The notes under the pieces were generated by a model. It was not told the DNA's origin. It saw nothing but the letters and a program-made list of their open reading frames with translations, and made no database searches. Both the position numbers and the translations under genes were made by a program. Source: Azospirillum oryzae (lineage in GTDB: Bacteria; Pseudomonadota; Alphaproteobacteria; Azospirillales; Azospirillaceae). Taken from it: a stretch of 64,000 nt of DNA. Below, piece by piece: positions 9,573 to 19,310 of this stretch. The stretch lies in NCBI RefSeq assembly GCF_900177515.1, contig NZ_FXAK01000007.1, positions 2,526,501 through 2,590,500 on the forward strand. The letters run 5' to 3'. How positions within the stretch are numbered: position 1 is the stretch's first letter; every line of letters begins with the position of its first letter.

Positions 9573-10460
9573 TTACAGGGCCTCGGCACCGGAGATGATC
9601 TCGATCAGCTCCTTGGTGATGTAGGCCTGGCGCGTCCGGTTGTAGGTGATCGTCAGCTTGTTGATCATGTCGCCGGCGTTGCGCGTCGCGTTGTCCATCG
9701 CGGTCATCCGGGCGCCCTGTTCGGACGCGGCGCTCTCCAGGAGGGCGCGGTAGATCTGGATGGACAGGTTGCGCGGCAGCAGCTCCGCCAGGATTTGCTC
9801 CTCGTCCGGCTCGAACTCGTACATCGCCTTGGCGTCCGCACCGGCGGCCTCGGCGGCCTCGGTGGCGACGGCGAAGGGGATGAGCTGCTGAACCGTGACG
9901 ACCTGAGAGATCGCCGACTTGAACTTGTTGAAGATGACCGAGCAGACGTCGAACTCGCCGGCGTCGAACATCGACAGCACCTTCGTCGCCACCATGTCGG
10001 CGTCGCTGAAGCCGAGCCGGCGGCGGCCGACATCCTCGTAGCTCTCGACGATCAGGGAGGCGTATTCGCGCTTCAGCTGGTCGCGGGCCTTGCGGCCGAC
10101 GGTCAGCAGCTTGACGGTCTTGCCCTCGCCCTGCAGGCGGGTGATCTGGCGCTTGGCCTCGCGGACGATGGAGCCGTTGAAGGCGCCGCAAAGGCCGCGG
10201 TCGGAGCTGATGACGACCAGCAGATGCACCTGATCGGCGCCCGTCCCGGTCATCAGCTTCGGGCCGTTGCCGCTGTCCTGCACGTTGGCGGCCAGCGACG
10301 ACAGCATGCGGCCCATACGCTCCGCGTAGGGACCGCTGGCTTCCGCCTGCTCCTGAGCACGGCGCAGCTTGGAAGCCGCGACCATCTTCATGGCCGAGGT
10401 GATCTTGCGCGTCGACTGGACGCTCGAGATCCGGTTCTTTAGGTCCTTGAGGTTAGGCAT
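9573..10460 (-). CDS. atpG: F1 ATP synthase gamma subunit
   Basis: 295 residues. Rotating central shaft. Signature N-terminus NLKDLKNRISSVQSTRKIT, SSDRGLCGAFN, and C-terminal helix with NATRNAGDMINKLTITYNR. Between atpA and atpD in the expected order. Confidence 0.96.
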   Translation of the reverse strand: MPNLKDLKNRISSVQSTRKITSAMKMVAASKLRRAQEQAEASGPYAERMGRMLSSLAANVQDSGNGPKLMTGTGADQVHLLVVISSDRGLCGAFNGSIVREAKRQITRLQGEGKTVKLLTVGRKARDQLKREYASLIVESYEDVGRRRLGFSDADMVATKVLSMFDAGEFDVCSVIFNKFKSAISQVVTVQQLIPFAVATEAAEAAGADAKAMYEFEPDEEQILAELLPRNLSIQIYRALLESAASEQGARMTAMDNATRNAGDMINKLTITYNRTRQAYITKELIEIISGAEAL

Positions 10461-10547
10461 GCCGGCCCTTCAATTCCGCTCGAGGTCATTCCGCGACCGT
10501 CTTTACAGGACGATGGGGGGCGGTTTCCCGCCCCCGCGCGCGGTCGG

Positions 10548-12077
10548 TCAGGCGAAGACCTTGGCGAAGCCGTCGAGGAAGGCCTTCAGCTTCTCTTCGG
10601 TCGCCGAGGTGATCTGCTTGTCGGTGCGGATCGCCGCCAGGATATCGGCGCCCTTGGCGCGGATTTCCGACAGGAACTTGGCCTCGAAGCGGTTCACGTC
10701 CTCGACGCGGATGGCGTCCAGGTAGCCCTTCACGCCGGCGAAGATCGACACGACCTGCTCTTCGACGGGCAGCGGCTGGAACTGGCCCTGCTTCAGCAGC
10801 TCGGTCAGACGGGCGCCGCGGGCCAGCAGGCGCTGGGTCGAGGCGTCGAGGTCCGAGGCGAACTGGGCGAAGGCGGCCATCTCGCGGTACTGCGCGAGTT
10901 CCATCTTGATGGTGCCGGCGACCTGCTTCATCGCCTTGATCTGGGCGGCGGAGCCGACGCGGCTCACCGACAGACCGACGTTGATGGCGGGGCGGATGCC
11001 CTTATAGAACAGGCCGGTTTCCAGGAAGATCTGACCGTCGGTGATCGAGATCACGTTGGTCGGGATGTAGGCGGACACGTCGCCGGCCTGGGTCTCGATG
11101 ACCGGCAGGGCGGTCAGCGAGCCGTTGCCGTGGGCGTCGCCCATCTTGGCGGCGCGCTCCAGCAGGCGGCTGTGGAGGTAGAACACGTCGCCCGGATAGG
11201 CTTCGCGGCCCGGCGGACGGCGGAGCAGCAGCGACATCTGGCGGTAGGCGACGGCCTGCTTGGACAGATCGTCGTACACGATCAGGGCGTGCATGCCGTT
11301 GTCGCGGAAATACTCGCCCATCGTGCAGCCGGTGTACGGCGCCAGGAACTGCAGCGGAGCCGGCTCCGACGCGGTGGCGGCGACGACGATGGAGTATTCC
11401 ATGGCGCCGGCGTCTTCCAGGGTCTTGACGATCTGGGCGACGGTGGAGCGCTTCTGGCCGACGGCGACGTAGATGCAGTAGAGCTTCTTGCTCTCGTCGT
11501 CGCCCTGGTTGATCGGCTTCTGGTTCAGGAAGGTGTCGATGACGACGGCGGTCTTGCCGGTCTGACGGTCACCGATGATCAGCTCGCGCTGGCCGCGCCC
11601 GATCGGAACCAGGCTGTCGACGGCCTTCAGGCCGGTCTGCATCGGCTCGTGCACCGACTTGCGCGGGATGATGCCGGGGGCCTTCACCTCGACGCGCTTG
11701 CGCTCGACGTTGACCAGCGGACCCTTGCCGTCGATCGGGTTGCCGAGACCGTCGACCACGCGGCCCAGCAGGCCACGGCCGACCGGAACGTCGACAATGG
11801 TGCCGGTGCGCTTGACGGTGTCGCCTTCCTTGATGCCGCGGTCGTCGCCGAAGATCACGATACCGACATTGTCGGTCTCGAGGTTCAGCGCCATGCCCTG
11901 CAGGCCACCCGGGAACTCGACCATTTCGCCGGCGCGGACGTTGTCCAGGCCGTGCACGCGGGCGACGCCGTCACCCACCGACAGGACCTGACCAACCTCG
12001 GCGACATCCGCCTCGGTCCCGAAATTCGCGATCTGCTGCTTGAGGATCGCAGAGATTTCTGCGGCGCGGATATCCAT
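10548..12077 (-). CDS. atpA: F1 ATP synthase alpha subunit
   Basis: 509 residues. Non-catalytic nucleotide-binding subunit; Walker A GDRQTGKTAV, YDDLSKQAVAYRQMSLLLRRPPGREAYPGD region, and the C-terminal helical bundle. The start ATG shares one base with the atpH stop (TGATG), so translation is coupled. Confidence 0.97.
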   Translation of the reverse strand: MDIRAAEISAILKQQIANFGTEADVAEVGQVLSVGDGVARVHGLDNVRAGEMVEFPGGLQGMALNLETDNVGIVIFGDDRGIKEGDTVKRTGTIVDVPVGRGLLGRVVDGLGNPIDGKGPLVNVERKRVEVKAPGIIPRKSVHEPMQTGLKAVDSLVPIGRGQRELIIGDRQTGKTAVVIDTFLNQKPINQGDDESKKLYCIYVAVGQKRSTVAQIVKTLEDAGAMEYSIVVAATASEPAPLQFLAPYTGCTMGEYFRDNGMHALIVYDDLSKQAVAYRQMSLLLRRPPGREAYPGDVFYLHSRLLERAAKMGDAHGNGSLTALPVIETQAGDVSAYIPTNVISITDGQIFLETGLFYKGIRPAINVGLSVSRVGSAAQIKAMKQVAGTIKMELAQYREMAAFAQFASDLDASTQRLLARGARLTELLKQGQFQPLPVEEQVVSIFAGVKGYLDAIRVEDVNRFEAKFLSEIRAKGADILAAIRTDKQITSATEEKLKAFLDGFAKVFA

Positions 12078-12646
12078 CAGACTGATCCCCCTGAGGCCTT
12101 CATGGCGAGTTGCAATTTGTTCAGCTTCGTGCGCACCGAGGTATCGACCATGCGCGAGCCGAACTTAACGATCATGCCGCCGATCAGCTCCGGATCGACG
12201 GAGGTGTTCACCAACACCTTGGAACCGATGGACGCCTTGAGCGCGTCGATGACGGCGTTGCGCTGGGCGTCGCTCAGCGGCTGGGCCGAGGTGACCTGCG
12301 CCGTGACCTCGCCGCGGCGCCGGGCCAGCTCGGCCAGGAAGCCTTCGATCATCCCGTCGATCGAGAACAGGCGGCGGTTGGCCGCCACCAGCCCGATGAA
12401 GCGCTTGGTCAGATCGGACACGCCGGCGCTGTCCAGGACAGCGGCCATGGCCTTGCCCTGATCGGCGCGGCTGATGACGGGGCTGCGGACGAGGCGACGG
12501 AGGTCAGCGCTCTCGGCCAGGATCTGCTTCAGCGTGGCCAGATCGCTCGCGACCGTGTCCAACGCCTGGTTTTCGTCCGCAAGCTCGAACAGCGCGGTGG
12601 AGTAACGCGCGGCGAGTTCGGATACGCCTGTTCCTTCGGATGCCAC
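12077..12646 (-). CDS. atpH: F1 ATP synthase delta subunit
   Basis: 189 residues from a GTG at 12646 with GAGGG five bases upstream. Peripheral-stalk subunit joining F1 to Fo. Typical features: RYSTALFELADENQALD start, central VLDSAGVSDLTKRFIGLVAANRR, and C-terminal DPELIGGMIVKFGSRMVDTSVR. First gene of the operon. Confidence 0.95.
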   Translation of the reverse strand: MASEGTGVSELAARYSTALFELADENQALDTVASDLATLKQILAESADLRRLVRSPVISRADQGKAMAAVLDSAGVSDLTKRFIGLVAANRRLFSIDGMIEGFLAELARRRGEVTAQVTSAQPLSDAQRNAVIDALKASIGSKVLVNTSVDPELIGGMIVKFGSRMVDTSVRTKLNKLQLAMKASGGSV

Positions 12647-12689
12647 CTGATCCCTCGAATTGAGTTCGGTAGACGGTGAATTCGGCGGC

Positions 12690-12718
12690 CTTATAGGGTG
12701 TCAACCCGAGGCACAAAC
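12690..12718 (-). promoter_or_regulatory. atpH: Possible atp operon promoter
   Basis: On the minus strand TATAAG (complement of 12690-12695) follows GTTTGT (complement of 12713-12718) with 17 bases between. A TTGACA sits closer to the -10 box and is not correctly spaced. Position, 45-70 bases before the atpH start, is suitable. The rest of the 385-bp gap to 13032 shows no gene. Confidence 0.35.
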
Positions 12719-13031
12719 ACCCCGGCCGCGAAAGCGAGCGGTCCAATATCACAGGAATCGCCACCACGCAACGGGGTCTGGACAATTTGGCTGCGGCGTT
12801 TTGAGCAACTGCGGAATCATTGGTCGCAACTGCGTTCGCCGAGGACTCGGGCGACGCTCGACTGGTCATACCGGCTGTGACTTCGATGTGGCCCTATTCC
12901 CGGTTTAATTCAAGGTTAACCAATCTGATCCACGGTCGCCCTGAACCGCGCGGGCGGCCGATCCGACCTTGGTATTGCTGTCGTTTTGCCCCGCCGCAGC
13001 CGGTCCCGAGAGACCAGAGGCCTTATCCGCC

Positions 13032-13415
13032 ATGACCATCCTGCCGACGACCGACACCTCTGCGGACAGCGACGCCGGCGCCGGCACCCGGCTGGAGGAG
13101 CGCGCGCCGAACGTCATCCAGTTCAGTCGCGCCCGCTTTACCCCGGACGATCTGGACGCCTTCGCCGCCGTGGCCGAACCGAAGATTCGCGACGGGCATT
13201 GGGTCGGCGTGCTGCGCGAGTCGGCACGCACCCACGACCGGCTTCTGGTGCTGTTGCCGGAGGTCGACCGCCCGGTCTTCCGCTTCGAGCGCGACGTCAA
13301 AGGACGCTACAGCCTGTCTTTCCACGACCGCTCGGGCTGGTACGGCATCGGGGCCGGCGACAACGCCGCCGAATGCCTGTCGATCTGGCGCCCGCGCCGC
13401 CCGCGGTCGCCCTGA
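13032..13415 (+). CDS. Conserved small hypothetical protein
   Basis: 127 residues. I recognise no family. It has a hydrophilic N-terminus followed by a mixed alpha/beta region (DRLLVLLPEVDRPVFRFERD, YSLSFHDRSGWYG). No signal peptide or membrane segment. Divergent from the atp operon. Start chosen at MTILPTTD; the open frame extends upstream. Confidence 0.6.
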   Translation: MTILPTTDTSADSDAGAGTRLEERAPNVIQFSRARFTPDDLDAFAAVAEPKIRDGHWVGVLRESARTHDRLLVLLPEVDRPVFRFERDVKGRYSLSFHDRSGWYGIGAGDNAAECLSIWRPRRPRSP

Positions 13416-13422
13416 CCTCCCT

Positions 13423-13462
13423 CGGATTTGGCCCCCTCGGATTTGGTCCCTTCGATTTGGCC
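13423..13462. repeat. Short tandem repeat, about 15 bp x 2.7
   Basis: Units beginning TCGGATTTGG recur twice and a third degenerate TCGATTTGGCC follows, just after the stop of the preceding gene. Confidence 0.6.
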
Positions 13463-13482
13463 GCGGTAATTTTCACCATGTA

Positions 13483-13511
13483 AAAAAGCGGCCTGCGGCA
13501 TCCCGCCGCAG
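13483..13511 (-). terminator. Terminator of the sCache gene
   Basis: CTGCGGC (13493-13499) pairs with GCCGCAG (13505-13511); on the minus strand the stem is followed shortly by six T residues. Confidence 0.75.
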
Positions 13512-13527
13512 CAGTTTCATAAACGCC

Positions 13528-14043
13528 TCAGCGATAGACCCCGACCGCCAGCATGTAGGGCTTGCCGTTCAGAACCAGACGGCGGGCATGCATCGTCTTG
13601 CGCGCGACCTGGCCCGTAAGCGGGTCGATCCACTGATAGGTGACGTCGGTGCGGCCGTCGCGCGCCACCCCGTCCAGCGCCTCGCGGATGAAGGGCCTGC
13701 CGTCGACGTCGCGCAGCTCCTTCAGGTTCGATCCGTTCAGCGTCGCGGTCCAGCCATGGGCGACCATCACACCCTTGTCGTCCAGCAGCATCGGGTAGAG
13801 GTCGCGGTCGGTGAAAGCGCTATCATGGGCGGCAAAGGCTTCGGCCGCCGCGTCCGGACCGATCCGCTCCAGCAGCTGTTCGGCGCGGTCGATCATCGTC
13901 AGCGCTTCGGCATCGGTGCCGCGGGTGCGGGCCGGGGCGCCGGCGGCAAAAGCAATGACCACCAGCAGCAGAAGAACAGGCAGGACGGTCAGCAGGGTTT
14001 GCCGCTGAACCCGCAGACGAAGCTTGGAGAGCATGCCGACCAT
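13528..14043 (-). CDS. Membrane-anchored single Cache domain protein
   Basis: 171 residues from ATG 14043. One N-terminal membrane anchor (LLTVLPVLLLLVVIAF, about residues 17-32) then an extracytoplasmic sensor of the single-Cache type (LDDKGVMVAHGW, DGRPFIREALD, TYQWIDPLTGQVARKT). There is no signalling output domain, so it either binds ligand as a partner protein or is a sensor remnant. Flanked by its own terminator. Confidence 0.7.
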   Translation of the reverse strand: MVGMLSKLRLRVQRQTLLTVLPVLLLLVVIAFAAGAPARTRGTDAEALTMIDRAEQLLERIGPDAAAEAFAAHDSAFTDRDLYPMLLDDKGVMVAHGWTATLNGSNLKELRDVDGRPFIREALDGVARDGRTDVTYQWIDPLTGQVARKTMHARRLVLNGKPYMLAVGVYR

Positions 14044-14230
14044 CAGCCTGAACCTGTGCCTGTGACGTTTGGCTCCGGGAAGGAAGTTTGGATTCGGAAC
14101 CATCCCGGCCGTGGTAATACCATGTCCGGCGCCGCGCAATGGACCAAACGTCACAGGTGCCATGCCTGACCCCTCCCACGACCGAATCGTGTCAATTCGC
14201 CGCAGCCTGCCCCGTCCGCGCTAACTGCGC

Positions 14231-16549
14231 CTAAAGGAAGCTATAGGGGTCGACATCGATCTGCACCCGGATGGCCGGCGGAATCTCCACCCGCTCCAGC
14301 CACTCCGCGATCAGCGGCTGCACCTGGGTGCTGCGCGGCGCCTTCAGCAGCAGGCGGCGGCGGTGCCGACCGCGCAGCAGGGCGAGCGGCGCCGGGGCCG
14401 GCCCCAATATATGGACCGAGTCGCTGCGCGGGGCGGCCCGGCCCAGCGCCATCGCCACCCGCTCCACCAGCGTCGGGTCCTCGCCGGATACAATCAGCGC
14501 CGCCAGCCGGCCGAAGGGCGGCATGCCGGCCTCCAGCCGCATCTCGGCCTCCAGCTGATAGAAGCCGTCGCGGTCGCCGGCGGCCAGCGCCTGCATCACC
14601 GGATGTTCGGGCATGAAGGTCTGCAGCATCACCCGGCCCGGCCGTTCGCCGCGCCCGGCGCGCCCCGCCACCTGATGCAGCAGCTGATAGGTGCGCTCCG
14701 CCGCCCGCAGGTCGCCGCCGTTCAGCCCCAGATCGGCATCGACCACCCCCACCAGCGTCAGCATCGGGAAATGGTGGCCCTTCGCCATCACCTGGGTGCC
14801 GATGATGATGTCCAACTCGTGCCGGCCGATGCTTTCCACCATCTCCTGGATGGCGCGCGGGCCGTGCAGGGTGTCGGACGCCATGATGGCGGCGCGGGCG
14901 TCGGGGAACAGCTCCGCCACCTCCTCGGCGATGCGCTCCACGCCGGGACCGCAGGCAGCCATGGTGCCCTCCTCCCCGCATTCCGGGCAGGCGTGCGGCA
15001 AGGGCTGCTGCAGGCCGCAATGGTGGCATTGCAGCTTGCGGGCGAGCCGGTGCTCGACCAGCCACGCCGTGCAGTTCGGGCATTGCATGCGGTGACCGCA
15101 GGCGCGGCACAGCGTCAGCGGGGCGTAGCCGCGGCGGTTCAGGAACAGCATCGCCTGCTCGCCCCCCGCCAGCGTGTCGGTCAGCGCCTTGCGCAGGCTG
15201 GGCGCCAGCCAGTGCCGGGCGGGAGGACGGTCGCGCCGCAGGTCGATCAGCTCAACGTCAGGCAGCACGGCGCCGCCATGCCGGGCCGGCAGCTCGATGC
15301 GGGCATAGCGGTGGCTGTCGGCATTGACCTTGGTCTCCAGCGACGGCGTGGCGGAGACCAGCGCGATCGGCAGCCCGCCGAGATGCGCCCGCGCCACCGC
15401 CATGTCGCGGGCGTGGTAGATCGCCCCCTCCTCCTGCTTGTAGGCGGAGTCGTGCTCCTCATCGACGATGATGACGCCCAGGTCCGGATAGGGCAGGAAC
15501 AGCGCCGAGCGTGCGCCGACCACCACCGGCACCTCGCCCTTCGCCACCGCGCGCCAAGTGTCGCGGCGCTGGGCGCCGGTCAGCTCCGAATGCCATTCCG
15601 CCGGCGGCGCGCCGAAACGCCGGGCGAAGCGGTCGAGCCACTGCGCCGACAGCGCGATCTCCGGCAGCAGCACCAGCGCCTGTTTGCCCTGTTCCAGCGC
15701 CGCCGAGATCGCCTCGTAATAGACCTCCGTCTTGCCCGACCCGGTGACGCCGTCGAGCAGCACGGTGGAATAGCTGCCGGACGCCACCCGCGCCCGCAGA
15801 TCATCGGCCGCCGCCCGCTGGTCGGGCGACAGGCTGGGTCCGGGCCGGCGCCAGTCCGGCCGGCCGAGCCGCGTCGGCTGCAGCATGACGGGATCCAGCA
15901 GCCCGGCCTCGGCCAGCCCGCGCACCACCGTCACGCCGCAGCCGGCCTCCTCGGCCAGTTCCGCCGGGGTGCGGGGCGGCCCATCCTCCAGCAAGGCCAG
16001 GATGCGCTTGCGCGGATCGGTCATCTTGAAGCCGGGCGGCGGCTCCGCCCCCTGCTTGCGCAGATAGGCCAGCATCGGCTTGGGCGGCTCCAGCGCCGAC
16101 GGCACGCTGACCGCCATCCGCAGGACAAAGCCCGGCGGCGTCATGGTGTAGGCGGCGACCCAGTCGACGAAGCGGCGGCCGACCTCGGTCATCGGCGGCA
16201 CGTCGAACCGGCGCACCACCGGCTTCAGCCGGCCGGACTCCAGCGTCCCGGCGCCGGGTCCCCAGACCACGCCGATCACCCGGCGCGGACCCAGCGGCAC
16301 CTCGACGAAATCGCCGGGGACGAGGTCCATGCCGTCCGGCACGCGGTAGTCGTAGGCCTCACGCAGCGGCAGCGGCAACAGGACGGCCACGCGGCGGTCC
16401 GACCCGCGAGGCTGCGGCTTCGCCGGAAAATCTGCGGAATTGGCCCTGGAATTGGCTGCGGAATCGCCTTCGGGCTGCCCCGTTTCGGGCGTGTCCCCAA
16501 GAAGATCCCCCTGGAAGCCCGGGGCGGAACTGGCGGAAGTCGAACGCAT
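14231..16549 (-). CDS. priA: Primosomal helicase PriA
   Basis: 772 residues. 3'-5' DNA helicase that restarts stalled replication forks. N-terminal 3'BD (VAVLLPLPLREAYDYRVP), helicase with Walker A DGVTGSGKTEVYY and IVDEEHDSAYKQ, eight zinc-site cysteines in CRACGHRMQCPNC and CHHCGLQQPLPHACPECG, then helicase C (GTQVMAKGHHFPMLTLVGV, HQVAGRAGRGERPG). The first 50 residues are low complexity; a later start is possible. Divergent from the transaldolase gene. Confidence 0.94.
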   Translation of the reverse strand: MRSTSASSAPGFQGDLLGDTPETGQPEGDSAANSRANSADFPAKPQPRGSDRRVAVLLPLPLREAYDYRVPDGMDLVPGDFVEVPLGPRRVIGVVWGPGAGTLESGRLKPVVRRFDVPPMTEVGRRFVDWVAAYTMTPPGFVLRMAVSVPSALEPPKPMLAYLRKQGAEPPPGFKMTDPRKRILALLEDGPPRTPAELAEEAGCGVTVVRGLAEAGLLDPVMLQPTRLGRPDWRRPGPSLSPDQRAAADDLRARVASGSYSTVLLDGVTGSGKTEVYYEAISAALEQGKQALVLLPEIALSAQWLDRFARRFGAPPAEWHSELTGAQRRDTWRAVAKGEVPVVVGARSALFLPYPDLGVIIVDEEHDSAYKQEEGAIYHARDMAVARAHLGGLPIALVSATPSLETKVNADSHRYARIELPARHGGAVLPDVELIDLRRDRPPARHWLAPSLRKALTDTLAGGEQAMLFLNRRGYAPLTLCRACGHRMQCPNCTAWLVEHRLARKLQCHHCGLQQPLPHACPECGEEGTMAACGPGVERIAEEVAELFPDARAAIMASDTLHGPRAIQEMVESIGRHELDIIIGTQVMAKGHHFPMLTLVGVVDADLGLNGGDLRAAERTYQLLHQVAGRAGRGERPGRVMLQTFMPEHPVMQALAAGDRDGFYQLEAEMRLEAGMPPFGRLAALIVSGEDPTLVERVAMALGRAAPRSDSVHILGPAPAPLALLRGRHRRRLLLKAPRSTQVQPLIAEWLERVEIPPAIRVQIDVDPYSFL

Positions 16550-16654
16550 CGGCTAGAGTGGCCTCATGTCCCGGGCACCGGGCGGGACGGCGCGGCGGTC
16601 AGCTTTCCGGCGCGGCCGGTTCCGGTCAACATCAGCAAGCATGGACCCTTCGTC

Positions 16655-17311
16655 ATGAAGTTCTTCGTCGACACCGCCGACATCGCCGAGATCCGCGATC
16701 TGGCCGATACCGGTCTGCTGGACGGTGTTACCACCAATCCCTCCCTGATCGCCAAGTCCGGCCGTCAATTCCTCGACCTCGTGGCCGAGATTTGCGACGT
16801 CGTCAACGGTCCGGTCAGCGCCGAGGTGGCGTCCACCGACTTCGAGACCATGCTCGCCGAGGCCCACAAGATCGCCAAGATCTCCCACCGCGTCGCGGTG
16901 AAGGTGCCGCTGACCCCGGCCGGCCTGAAGGTCTGCAAGATCATCTCGTCCGAAGGCACGATGGTCAACGTCACGCTGTGCTTCTCCCCCGCCCAGGCGA
17001 TCCTGGCGGCCAAGGCCGGCGCCAGCTTCGTGTCGCCCTTCGTCGGCCGCCTGGACGACATCGGCCAGGACGGCATGGGCATCATCAAGGACATCTGCGA
17101 GATCTATAACAACTACGACGCCTTCAAGACCGAGGTGCTGGTCGCCTCGATCCGCAACCCGATGCACATCGTCAAGGCCGCCCGCCTGGGCGCCCATGTC
17201 GTGACCGCGCCGGCGTCGGTGCTGAAGCAGCTGTTCAACCACCCGCTGACCGACAAGGGTCTCTCCCAGTTCGTCGATGACTGGAAGAAGACCGGCCAGT
17301 CGATCCTGTAA
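16655..17311 (+). CDS. fsa: Transaldolase / fructose-6-phosphate aldolase family
   Basis: 218 residues, the short bacterial type. Either transaldolase of the pentose phosphate pathway or fructose-6-phosphate aldolase. Sequence shows MKFFVDTADIAEIRDL, GVTTNPSLIAKSG, the Schiff-base lysine in HRVAVKVPLT, and TLCFSPAQAILAAKAGASFVSPF. Subfamily activity cannot be assigned from sequence alone. Starts a co-directional run with DUF484 and xerC. Confidence 0.9.
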   Translation: MKFFVDTADIAEIRDLADTGLLDGVTTNPSLIAKSGRQFLDLVAEICDVVNGPVSAEVASTDFETMLAEAHKIAKISHRVAVKVPLTPAGLKVCKIISSEGTMVNVTLCFSPAQAILAAKAGASFVSPFVGRLDDIGQDGMGIIKDICEIYNNYDAFKTEVLVASIRNPMHIVKAARLGAHVVTAPASVLKQLFNHPLTDKGLSQFVDDWKKTGQSIL

Positions 17312-17328
17312 GGCGGGCCGGAGCGATC

Positions 17329-18051
17329 ATGGCCGACAGGGGCCGCGAACCGGGCCACAGCCCGCACCGGACGTCGTCTCTCTCGTCTGAGGATGTGCGC
17401 GCCTATCTGCGGACCCACCCGGACTTCCTGGCCCAGAACGCCGATCTGGTCCACCACCTGACACCGCCGTCGGTCGACCGCGGGCGTGGGGTGGTGGACC
17501 TCCAGGCCTTCATGGTCGACCGGCTGCGCGCCGAGGTCCGCACCCTCAAGGACCAGCAGCGCGAGCTGATCGGCACCAGCCGGGCCAACCTGAACAGCCA
17601 GAACCGCATCCATGCCGCGGTGCTGTTCCTGCTCGACGCCCAAAGCTTCGAGCAGCTGATCCAGACCATCACCACCGACCTCGCGGTCCTGCTCGACCTC
17701 GACGTCGCCTGTCTGGTCATCGAATCCAACGGCAGCGACATTCCCCACGTCCACCGCTCCGGCGTGCGGGTGGTGGAGCCGGGCGCCATCGCCGACCGGC
17801 TGGGCCGCGCCGACGTGGTGCTGAACACCGACATCCAGGGCGATCCCGAGATCTACGGCCCCGGCGCCGGACTCGTCCGGTCGGAGGCGCTGATCCGCAT
17901 CCAGGTCTCCAGCGAGACGCCCGACGGCCTGCTCGCCTTCGGCAGCCGCGAGCCCGACACCTTCCACACCGGCCAGGGCACCGAACTGGTCGGCTTCCTC
18001 GCCCGCGTGATCGAGCGGGTGATCCGCGGCTGGCTGGAGCTGCCGGCGTGA
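17329..18051 (+). CDS. DUF484 family protein (GAF-like)
   Basis: 240 residues. N-terminal helical segment with SEDVRAYLRTHPDFLAQNADL, the DUF484 hallmark, then a GAF-like fold. Members commonly stand upstream of xerC, as here: the stop overlaps the xerC GTG by four bases. Molecular role undefined. Confidence 0.9.
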   Translation: MADRGREPGHSPHRTSSLSSEDVRAYLRTHPDFLAQNADLVHHLTPPSVDRGRGVVDLQAFMVDRLRAEVRTLKDQQRELIGTSRANLNSQNRIHAAVLFLLDAQSFEQLIQTITTDLAVLLDLDVACLVIESNGSDIPHVHRSGVRVVEPGAIADRLGRADVVLNTDIQGDPEIYGPGAGLVRSEALIRIQVSSETPDGLLAFGSREPDTFHTGQGTELVGFLARVIERVIRGWLELPA

Positions 18052-18998
18052 CCGAGCCAGTTCTGGGGTTCTCCGCCAAGCCCGACGTCCAGGACGTGCT
18101 GGCCCACTGGCGGCGCTGGATGGAGAGCGAAAAGGCGGTCTCCCGCCATACCCTGTCGGCCTATACCGCCGATGTGGGAGAGTTCCTGCGCTTCCTCACC
18201 GAATTCCGCGGCGGCTCGCCGCCCTCACTGAACGACCTCGGCGACCTGAAGGCGGCGGATTTCCGCGCCTGGATGTCCCGGCTGGCGATGGACGGTCTGG
18301 TCGGGGCCAGCCGGGCCCGTAAGCTGGCGGCGGTGCGCAACCTGTTCCGCTGGCTGGACCGCAGCGGCCGGCTGCACAACCCGGCGGTCGCCACCCTGGC
18401 GACGCCGAAGGTCAAGCGTCCCGCTCCGCGGCCGCTGACCGAGATCGATGCCGACCGCCTGCTGGAGGAGGCCGAGCGCGACCGCGACGAACCCTGGATC
18501 GGCAAGCGCGACCGCGCCCTGTTCACCCTGCTCTACGGTTGCGGCCTGCGCATTTCCGAAGCGCTGGGGCTGGCCCGCAAGGAGGCGCCGCTGACCGACA
18601 CGCTTCGCGTCACCGGCAAGGGGCGCAAGGACCGCATGATCCCCGTCCTGCCGGCGGTGACGGAGGCGGTGCGCGCCTATATCGAGTCGTGCCCCTTCAC
18701 GCTGGCGCCCGACGGCCCGCTGTTCGTCGGCACCCGCGGCGGCCGGCTGAACGCCAGCGTCGCCCAGCACCAGATGCAGAAGCTGCGCGCTCTGATGGGA
18801 ATGCCGGACAGCGCCACCCCGCATGCCCTGCGGCATAGTTTCGCGACCCACCTTTTGGCGGACGGCGGCGACCTGCGCGCCATCCAGGATCTGCTCGGCC
18901 ATGCGTCGCTGTCGACAACCCAGCGTTACACGGATGTCGAAAACGAGCAGTTGATGAACGTGTACCGCAACGCCCATCCTCGGGCGCGGAAGGGATGA
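18048..18998 (+). CDS. xerC: Tyrosine recombinase XerC
   Basis: 316 residues, GTG start coupled to DUF484. Resolves chromosome dimers at dif with XerD. SAM-like N-domain, then catalytic residues: Arg in YGCGLRISEAL, Lys in TGKGRKDR, HALRHSFATHL (His, Arg), His in LGHASLSTTQ and Tyr in RYTDV. Complete, with core genome context, unlike the integrase on the island. Confidence 0.93.
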   Translation: MTEPVLGFSAKPDVQDVLAHWRRWMESEKAVSRHTLSAYTADVGEFLRFLTEFRGGSPPSLNDLGDLKAADFRAWMSRLAMDGLVGASRARKLAAVRNLFRWLDRSGRLHNPAVATLATPKVKRPAPRPLTEIDADRLLEEAERDRDEPWIGKRDRALFTLLYGCGLRISEALGLARKEAPLTDTLRVTGKGRKDRMIPVLPAVTEAVRAYIESCPFTLAPDGPLFVGTRGGRLNASVAQHQMQKLRALMGMPDSATPHALRHSFATHLLADGGDLRAIQDLLGHASLSTTQRYTDVENEQLMNVYRNAHPRARKG

Positions 18999-19310
18999 CC
19001 GGGACCGGCCTTCGCAACCGGTCAGACATACCCTAATATTCACGGCGACTTACGCTCCGTCGCAGTCCTCCTCTCCTCCCGGCGGCGACGATGAATACCA
19101 CTGTCCGGTCATACGACAGTATAGACAAAAGACAAACCAATCGCCCGACAAACATTTTGTACACGTAATTCAAACATCCGCACAGAGAAACGTCAGACAC
19201 CCTACTTTGGTGCAAAGCGCAGGGGGCCGCCCCTTACTTCGCCTTAACACTCCGTTAATCCGCGAAAATGACAGTCATCCCAGCGCAGGATTTAAGCGGG
19301 GGATATCGTC
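18999..19310. other. Regulatory region before the chemoreceptor gene
   Basis: 312 bases, AT-richer than the neighbours. A strong ribosome site GGGGGA lies six bases before the chemoreceptor ATG. No gene seen; no confident promoter, though a flagellar-type promoter would be expected. Confidence 0.4.
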